This document shows, one piece after another, positions 56,936-64,000 of a DNA stretch of 64,000 nucleotides (position 1 is its first letter; every line of letters starts with the position of its first letter). Location of the stretch: the NCBI GenBank assembly GCA_023079485.1, contig CM041083.1, positions 175,515,480-175,579,479 of the forward strand, read 5' to 3'. Under the pieces are notes generated by a model. The model did not search any database, was not told where the DNA came from, and saw only the letters and a program-made list of their open reading frames with translations. This stretch comes from Archilochus colubris (Eukaryota; Chordata; Aves; Apodiformes; Trochilidae). A program made the translations under genes and the position numbers.

Positions 56936-58829
56936 AATAGTCCCTCATGTCCTCAAAACCTACTTAGAGGTCACTTGTGCTACTACTCTATATATGCACT
57001 AAATGTGCAAAAATTATTACTGTGTCTGATTCATGTATTGTTCTTTCTTGGTAAAGTGAAAAGCTAGAAGAGATATTGCTTGCCCTCTTATTTAAAGAAA
57101 ATGCTGAAACATCCATAATATATGTTGAGTAAGAAGCTAGTTGCCACATGCAAGGAGTAAGCAAAAAAAAAATAAAATCAAAACCAAAACAAAACCCAAC
57201 CATCTAACCTCTCCCTGTTGCTCTGGTGAAAAACTGCTGATGGAAATCTGGGTTTTGTTGGGATGTATCAGGAACTCATAGCATGAGTCTATGTTCCTGA
57301 CTTCGGCTCAGGAGAGCAGTTGTGTGAGATACCTCTACTTAATTCCCAGTAAGAAATTAAAAGATCACCATGGGATTTTCTCAGTCAACATATTTTGTTC
57401 TTGTACTAAATTATTCCAATGTTTCCCTCAAATATATTGAAGCTTTCAACAAGAGAATGTATTTCTGGAGCTTTATTTTTGCTCTGCATTTTAGACAGAT
57501 TGTCAGTGTATGTGTTGCAATTATATTCTTCCACTTTGATAGAATATTTTTGTGTGATGATTCCTTTTCTATCTTTAGGGACATTCGGGAAATCAATAAC
57601 CTTGTTTTCTCATTTTACTTGCCACAGAAATAATTTCAAAGCAATGCATTTTTTTTAATGGTTTCACACTTGAAATAAGTGATACACCTTAAAAATTATT
57701 GTATCAGACTGCATTGAAGGGTTTATTTATTGTTTTTTCTTTATTATTTGTGTATTGTCAAAGAAAACATCAAGACTAAAAACTATAGAGGTAAATATTT
57801 CTCCTCTCAGAACCTGGGGTTTGTCAAGTCATTATGATCTGTATAACTGTTCTGGTGTGATTATTTTTCCTCAAATAATTAGGACGAATTTACATGGATA
57901 TCAGAACCTGAAATTCAATTATGCAGTTCCAGGAAAAACACAGAAACCTGTCAATGATAGATGCTTACTGCTTCAAACTTTTCCTTCATTACTTCTTATT
58001 GAGTACTTTTTACCTATATCAATCATTAGGTCCTCCTCAGCTAGACTTCTCACCACAGGAGATAAAAGACACAGAAGAACAAGTCTTAACTATTTTAACT
58101 ATAAGATATATGATTAGAAATACCCAGATTACTTCTCCAGGCAAGCCTGAACCATTGTGTTTCTTCTGTTACAAATTCAAACATTTAATTATATGAAAAG
58201 AAAGAACATGGGAGAAAGCCACAGGCATAAATCATACATGCACATTGCTGCTTGCTTACCTCTACATTTATGACTTCTGAGATAAGTGATTTACCACAAC
58301 TGTACACAGCTCTGGCAGAAGTACAAGTTTCTGCTGTACAATGTAAGGGGCTCCTTCATCTGCTGCTAAAACACCATCCAGGTCCTTTAAAAATCTCTCA
58401 TATCCCTTCATCGTCATCTTTCAGCTTGCTGAGCAGTCAAATCTGTCAGTTTTCAGCAAGTTTTTTAGTTTACAGTCTATGTGTTTTCTGGTTTAAAGAT
58501 ACAGCAAATATATGTTATTGTAGATAATAACAGTGTATGTAATGCTTCATTGTGTTTGTTCTTTTGCCTGGTTTGGGTTGTATAATTCACTTAGTCATAG
58601 CAATTGTTTACTGAGAGATGTTATTTTGCTTTTATATTCATTATTTGCATTTAATGTTATTTTACCTGTTCCCACATATTACTTCACAAAATTAAAATTC
58701 TTCCCTGTTTAGAAATTTCATTTTTACTCTGAAAGCGCACATCAATAATTATTTTTTACTTCTGGGTTTAAATTCCCTTCTCAAATCAAACAATGGCAAA
58801 CCCCACTTCATTTCTATATACCATATGAG
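56936..58829. other. Intergenic, no gene recognised
   Basis: AT-rich sequence between the two LINE remnants. Overlapping short frames at 57.37-58.2 kb have no recognisable family. Confidence 0.6.
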
Positions 58830-60050
58830 TTTCAGGCCTAAGTTTAACCACTGGAGAGCAATTTCTTTGCTCTCTTAATTTGAATAGTCCACTATCCACA
58901 CTGGCCTCCTGGCACTCCTGCCTGCCTTCCTCCTCATTGGGACACCCTGGTCCTGGGCATGCAGGAGGTGATCCTTAATATGGACCAGCTTTCCTGGGCT
59001 CCCTTCCAATCCAGGGCCTTATCTCATTCTACCTTACCAAGCAGATCCTTGAAGAGACTTAAGTCTGACCTTTTAAAATCAAGTGCCACCAGTTTACTCT
59101 TTTCTCATTGCCTTAAGGATCTTGAATCCTACAGTGTCCTGGTCGCTGCAGTCAGGTGTCCCATTAATTTTTACATTGCTCACCATCCTGTCTCTGTTGG
59201 TAAGAACAAGGTCTAGAAAAGCTCCATTTCTGGTTGATTCATCTACCATTTGGAGGAGTAAGTTGTCATCAATGCATTCAAGGAACTTCCTGGAGGGTTG
59301 GTGCTTTGCTGTGTTCCTCCAGCAGATGCCAGGATGATTAATGTCCCCCATGAGGACCATGGCTTGTGAGTGTGAAACAGCTCCTATCTGTCTAAAGAGG
59401 CCCTCACCACTTGGTTATCCTGGTTGGGTGGCCTGTAGCAGACCCACACAATATCACTTGTCTCTGTCTTTCTTTTAAACCTGACTTATAGGGTATCTCT
59501 CAGCTCCTCATCCATCCCCAGGCAGAGCTCCATGGACTGCAGCTGATCATTAATGTGAACAGTGACACCTCCTCCTCTTTTGCCTTTCCTGTCCTTCCTA
59601 AAAAGTTTACACCCAGCCATCCCCACACTCATAGGAGCTGTCCCACCATGTTTCAGTAATACCAATAGCATCATAGCCCTACAGGCATGCAGATGTGTAA
59701 CTCCTTGTGTTTATTCCCCATGCTTTGTGCATTTGCACACAGACATTTGAGATGTGCCCCCTTCAAAGCAGTCTTGCAGGTAGGGCTTACATCCATCAGT
59801 ACAGATGCTTTCCTGTTGGCATGTGGTTCTCTTCCAGGCCCAGGACATCTGCTAGTGGCTCTGTCCTCAGTGAGGTAAATTTTTTCCTGAGCTGAGCTCT
59901 TGGTTTCATCCCTCTCATTGTCATGCCTCCCCTAAGCTCATCTCTAGTGATCACAGTTTTAAGCCCTTCCTCCTTCAAACCTAGTTTTTCAAATGAGGTG
60001 TCTTTGTTAGAAGTGAACTGAAGCTCTGGTGGCTCTGTTGATACAAATTC
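58830..60050 (-). mobile_element. CR1 LINE fragment covering the endonuclease region
   Basis: On the - strand, pieces of CR1 ORF2 N-terminal endonuclease in order: ANAQSMGNKHKEL at about 59700-59745, KLFRKDRKGKRGGGVTVHI (59550-59620), then MVLMGDINHPGICW and RKFLECIDDNLLLQMVDEST (59250-59360), LDLVLTNRDRMVSNVKINGT and DCSDQDTVGFKI to about 59094. Frameshifts separate them. There is no reverse transcriptase after the endonuclease, so the element is cut at its 3' side, the reverse of normal CR1 truncation. GC content is above the surroundings. Confidence 0.9.
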
Positions 60051-60680
60051 TAATAATTCCTTGGGAAGCAGTTGAAGCTGGGACAGTGCCCTTCTGTGGC
60101 TGGGGAGCCTGGTGTTGTTCCAGTCAGAGCCATTACTCAGTTGCTCAGCAATTCAGCACTGACACAGATGTGGTCGAGCAAAGCTGCCGCAAATTGTTAT
60201 ACAAACAGTATCATTCTTGTGTTTAGCTGTAGCACAAGATTTATAGCTTCACATAACCCCATAAATCATTCAAAGAGCCTGGAGTTTCTCAAGTACATGG
60301 AAGAGATGTCAGCTGCAGCGCTTGCAGATGCAGAGGAGACCTGGTGAATAAGGCTGCAGGAGAACGGTGCAGCAGAGCCCTTCCTCCTGCCCTTGGGGCT
60401 CAGATGCTTTCTCCCACTGGCCCAAATACCTTTGGAATTACCAGCTCAAAGGCTGGACTAGCAATACTTTTAAGAGTGCATAGCTTGCTGGCTCAAGCAC
60501 ACCACCAGCATCCCTGAGTCCAGCTCAAAACAGAGGTTATGTGTTGGGTCTCTCACAGGGCAAACAGGAAACCAGTCTGAGTCCTCCTGGTCCAGCCCAG
60601 GTTGTCTTTCCCCCCTGGGGGCCAGCATTGTAGCTTCTTCCCCCAGAGCCAGGAACCAGACTTCTAGGAATTGCAGCATT
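60051..60680. other. GC-richer block, possible 5' part of the adjacent CR1
   Basis: This stretch keeps the higher GC content of the endonuclease fragment and lies where the CR1 5'UTR and ORF1 would be on the - strand. I do not recognise an ORF1 protein. A 110-codon open frame on the - strand (60470-60802) has no family I can name. It could equally be unrelated unique sequence. Confidence 0.35.
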
Positions 60681-63600
60681 GAATACAATATCAATTTGTC
60701 TAATTTTGGCCACCGATGATCACTTGACAAGCTGTTGGATGAAAAGGAAGGAAATGTTTTAAAAGCCAATATATAGCTTAAAGAATAAAGTTTAAGTGAC
60801 ACACTCCAAGCTTGTGCTTTTGAGGAAAATGAAAGCAGGGAGGCAAAGAAAGAAAGAAAAGCAAAGAAAGCAAAGTAGCAAAGAATTTCTTTGCTACTAT
60901 TTCCAATATTTTTTCATTTATCTGAGGCCCATCATGCTAAAATTTCTTAACTGAAAAAGTAGTGATTATAAAGAAAACGTAGAATGCCATAAGCATGAAA
61001 GAAAAAATGCTTTGAGACAAAGCTAGTTGCTTTCTATAAGAAGATCCAGAAATCCCAACTGAACCATCTTAATGGACATCAGATAGTTCTGTCTCATTAA
61101 TTCCATACAAGATTACTTTGAGATATAAAAAGCTTCATGAATCATTTGTCCTACTGCTGCAGATTCTTCACAAACCTTGTGATCTCTTCTCTCCATGTAT
61201 TTGTAGTCACATCAACTAATCTGGGCACTACTGGTTTGATCTTAAAACTTCAAAGGACCAAAATTGATGAAGCTAAAATGGTGTTTAATGGAAGGAGGAA
61301 CATGTATTCAGATGAATAACAGAGAAAACAAAAACCTGTTATTTTATTTTGCTTAGCACTGTATATAAATCCATTTCAAAGTCACACAATGATTTTGATT
61401 AAAAATGGAAAACATATTTCAGTGTTTTCAGGTCTTTCCATTAGTTTTTTAAAATAACATTTCAGATGAAAAATGACCAAATTGATTAACTAGCATCTGA
61501 TGTATGGTTTTCTTATGAAATATTTTATGAAGAATATGAACATGCTATTTTTAGCTTTTCATTTGACATGGAGAACAAAGAGTTACATTTTTTATTGATT
61601 CATTCCTTAGGAATCTTTCAGCACAGCTTATTAACCACAATTTGATCATTAGCACAGCTTTAACTCATTTACATAGTGCCATTTGAGAAGACAGTTAAAC
61701 AAACTGACGGAGGACCTGACTAATTTATTTATGTTGCAATTATTGTTTATCCAATAGTTACTGGGGGAAAAAATCAAATTAGGTTACAATATGACTGCAA
61801 GTGCAGTTTTATGTATTTTAGTCACTCACTCACTCACACCAAGAATTCTTTGGTGGTCCCACCATAGTCTAATTATTCACTTCACCCACAGAATGAGTAA
61901 ATTTTTGGACACAGAATGTGCAAACATGACTTAAGTACATTGTTTGACCTCAGCTCAGCACCAGAGGTTTCAGAGGCCCTTCAGAAATCTTACAAAATTG
62001 GCAAATGTAATGATATTTCATTGCCATTTTACTAAAGAAAGACACAATCCTTTTCCATTTGAAATTATGTGCAAGCACTGTTTAACTAATACTAATAAAA
62101 TCACTTGATTTAATTTTCCAGAAACTTTAATAAATAAATATTTGTAATTCAAAATCTATGTCTAGATCAAAAAATATAAAGTAACTACGGCAGATAAAAA
62201 TTCCAAACTTTCATAAGATATTATTTTTACAAATGGTATCCCCATGTTTTAGCAGAAAGGAAATAAATTCTTTTCCCATTTAAAGAGAGGTAAAAACACC
62301 ATTTGCCCCTTTCCAAACACCAGCAAAAGGGAATGAACTAATGACGCTGTTATGAACAATATTTGCACTATTGGCATTTTATCAGCCTTTTCTAAAACAT
62401 TAACATCGTAATTCAGAAATCTTTATGCTGGGTGGTAGTTTGGCAGTATCATTCAACTCCTGATCAGCAACCAGACTTTTACATAAGTGTGCAGAATTTC
62501 AGCCCATATATTCAGTTATCATTCCTAGCTCTACCCTAAGTTTCTGCTATGGTATGGATGGCTGTTAAACTGCACAGTAGTGTTTTACTTTCTGAATTGA
62601 AAACGCCCCCAGTACATGAAATTCTGAAGAGGTTGAAAGACGCCTCAGTCTTGGCAGGCTAACTGCCCCACAGAATACCCTGCCTGTGATGAAGGAATGA
62701 CATGTTCTTTCTAAACACCCAAAAGGCCAAATCTGACACATCAGACTGAATTCCTCCCTCAATACCCTAGCAAATACAGCTTTTACAGGTCAAAGGAGGT
62801 GATCCTTCTCTGCTCAGCACTGCTGAGACAAAGCTGAAATCTTGAGTACAGTACTGGGCTCCTCAGTACAAAAGAGACACAGACATACAGTGCAGAGGGC
62901 CATGAAGATGATGAAGGTACCAGAGCATGCATTCTATGCGGAAAGGCTGAGAGATTCAATCTGGAGAAGAGAAGGCTTCCTACTTTGAAGGAAGGCTACT
63001 CTTGGGTATTCTTGGTGTCTTACACTGACAGTTTCAGAAAATAAAGGCATGAACATGCAGAGAGTGTCACACACTGAGCTGTCTGATCATACCAGAATTG
63101 CAAGTCCACTCCAAACTGCTGTGTAGCTTTACGGATAATAAAGCATTCATTCAGCCTTAGCATCAGACAAAGGCACTGCTCATCTTCAACAAGCCTAGGA
63201 AAGCAGCAGGCTAGTTTAAAAGCAAGCTTTTCCTCTTTTTTCCTGATTATCACTGATAATTCTCTCAGTCACATTTAACAAGTTCACCACCTGGGAATCT
63301 GTCCCTTTGCTTTTGGACTCTTTCACCTATGTAATAGTAACATTCAGGTGTTCTAACAGTAATTTCATATAAGAATGAGGGCAGAATTTTTTTCTGCTGA
63401 TCTTTTTTAGAACATTCTCCGGGCAGCCCATTTCATAGAAGGGAGCTCTGTGCTTTCTCAGAAATTGACTTAAATACAGTTACTTTACAAAGCTGTGAGC
63501 AGAGCTGTCATTGCTTGGAGGGCACAATGAGCAGCATACTCAGAGAGGTCACATTTTGTAGCTCGCAGGTCACTGACATATGTAGGCATCAGAACCATGC

Positions 63601-64000
63601 AAATTAAGTATCCTGGGATTTGGGTTTTCTTATAATCTCAAGACATGATCTATTACATTTTTCTTAAAAACATAAATATACATCAGTAACAAACAGAAAT
63701 CAGCTCTTCTCTTGCCATTTACCAAAGAAATGTTATAAATAAGGTTGTCAAAGGAAATCACTTATCTTTGAGAGGGAGGGATGGGGGAGGAAATCTGATC
63801 CTAGATACATTAGTGTCAGTGTAAAAGGGCTTTAGGAGGTTAAGGGAATGTTTTTGTGGAACTGTGACAACTTGGCTTGCTTATTCTGCTTTACAGGGTG
63901 CTCATAACTTTCACACAGTAAGATACCCATTAAACTGCTAGGCCAGAAACTTCATAGGCTGGAGGCTGGCTGCAATCCAGGAAAAGGTTTAGTCATCTGG
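60681..64000. other. Intergenic, mostly unique sequence
   Basis: AT-rich. It holds one CR1 remnant at 62.84 kb, a short ACTC repeat near 61830-61846 and a purine-rich GAAA/GCAAA stretch at 60840-60880. No gene recognised. Confidence 0.55.
62838..62985 (+). mobile_element. Decayed CR1 ORF2 fragment
   Basis: Sense CR1 remnants: ttgagtacagtactgggctc, gcagagggccatgaagatga, then caatctggagaagagaaggc. No tail; many changes. Confidence 0.75.

Noticed and set aside
60470..60802. A 110-codon open frame on the - strand, considered as CR1 ORF1
   Set aside because: No recognisable ORF1 motif; kept only as an uncertain GC-richer block.
63405..63470. Short stretch with ctccgggcagcccatttcat, considered as a CR1 fragment
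   Set aside because: The similarity covers about 20 bp only, too short to support.

Overview
The window is nuclear DNA of a vertebrate, almost certainly a bird. It holds one protein-coding gene in many small exons, introns that are compact for a vertebrate gene of this size, and many CR1 LINE fragments. Several of the CR1 fragments end in the avian-style (ATTCTATG)n tail. Everything here is read from the sequence alone; homology statements rest on recall of protein families, not on database searches.

The only gene I can support is periostin (POSTN), on the + strand. I reconstruct 24 coding exons from 16025 to 45512, giving a 2574-nt reading frame (857 residues plus stop) that stays open across all 23 splice junctions. 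The order is signal peptide, EMI domain, four FAS1 domains, then a modular C-terminal tail. A TATA box lies 76 bp before the ATG, and the 3'UTR ends at AATAAA signals near 46.68 and 46.73 kb. The tail is encoded by exons 17 to 23, all phase 1 at both ends and multiples of 3 in length, so any of them can be skipped without a frameshift. The tail has one more exon (my exon 22) than the 23-exon mammalian gene I recall, and a shorter exon 17.

Layout: 1-15.9 kb is AT-rich intergenic DNA with CR1 fragments at 7.2, 11.3 and 11.9 kb. 15.9-46.8 kb is POSTN, with CR1 pieces in introns 2, 6, 12, 15 and 16. 46.8-64 kb is gene-free and repeat-rich: CR1 pieces at 47.4, 48.7, 50.1, 51.0, 58.8-60.0 and 62.8 kb, and at 55.5-56.9 kb a decayed LINE that is not CR1.

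The best candidates for something undescribed are: (1) a 66-bp duplication of the 3' end and splice donor of POSTN exon 12, flanking an 85-bp fold-back CR1 tail fragment; (2) the extra KVTK/EGEP-type tail exon; (3) the non-CR1 LINE with a C-terminal zinc-finger-like Cys/His segment, whose catalytic reverse-transcriptase core has been deleted. I found no RNA genes, CRISPR arrays or prokaryotic features.
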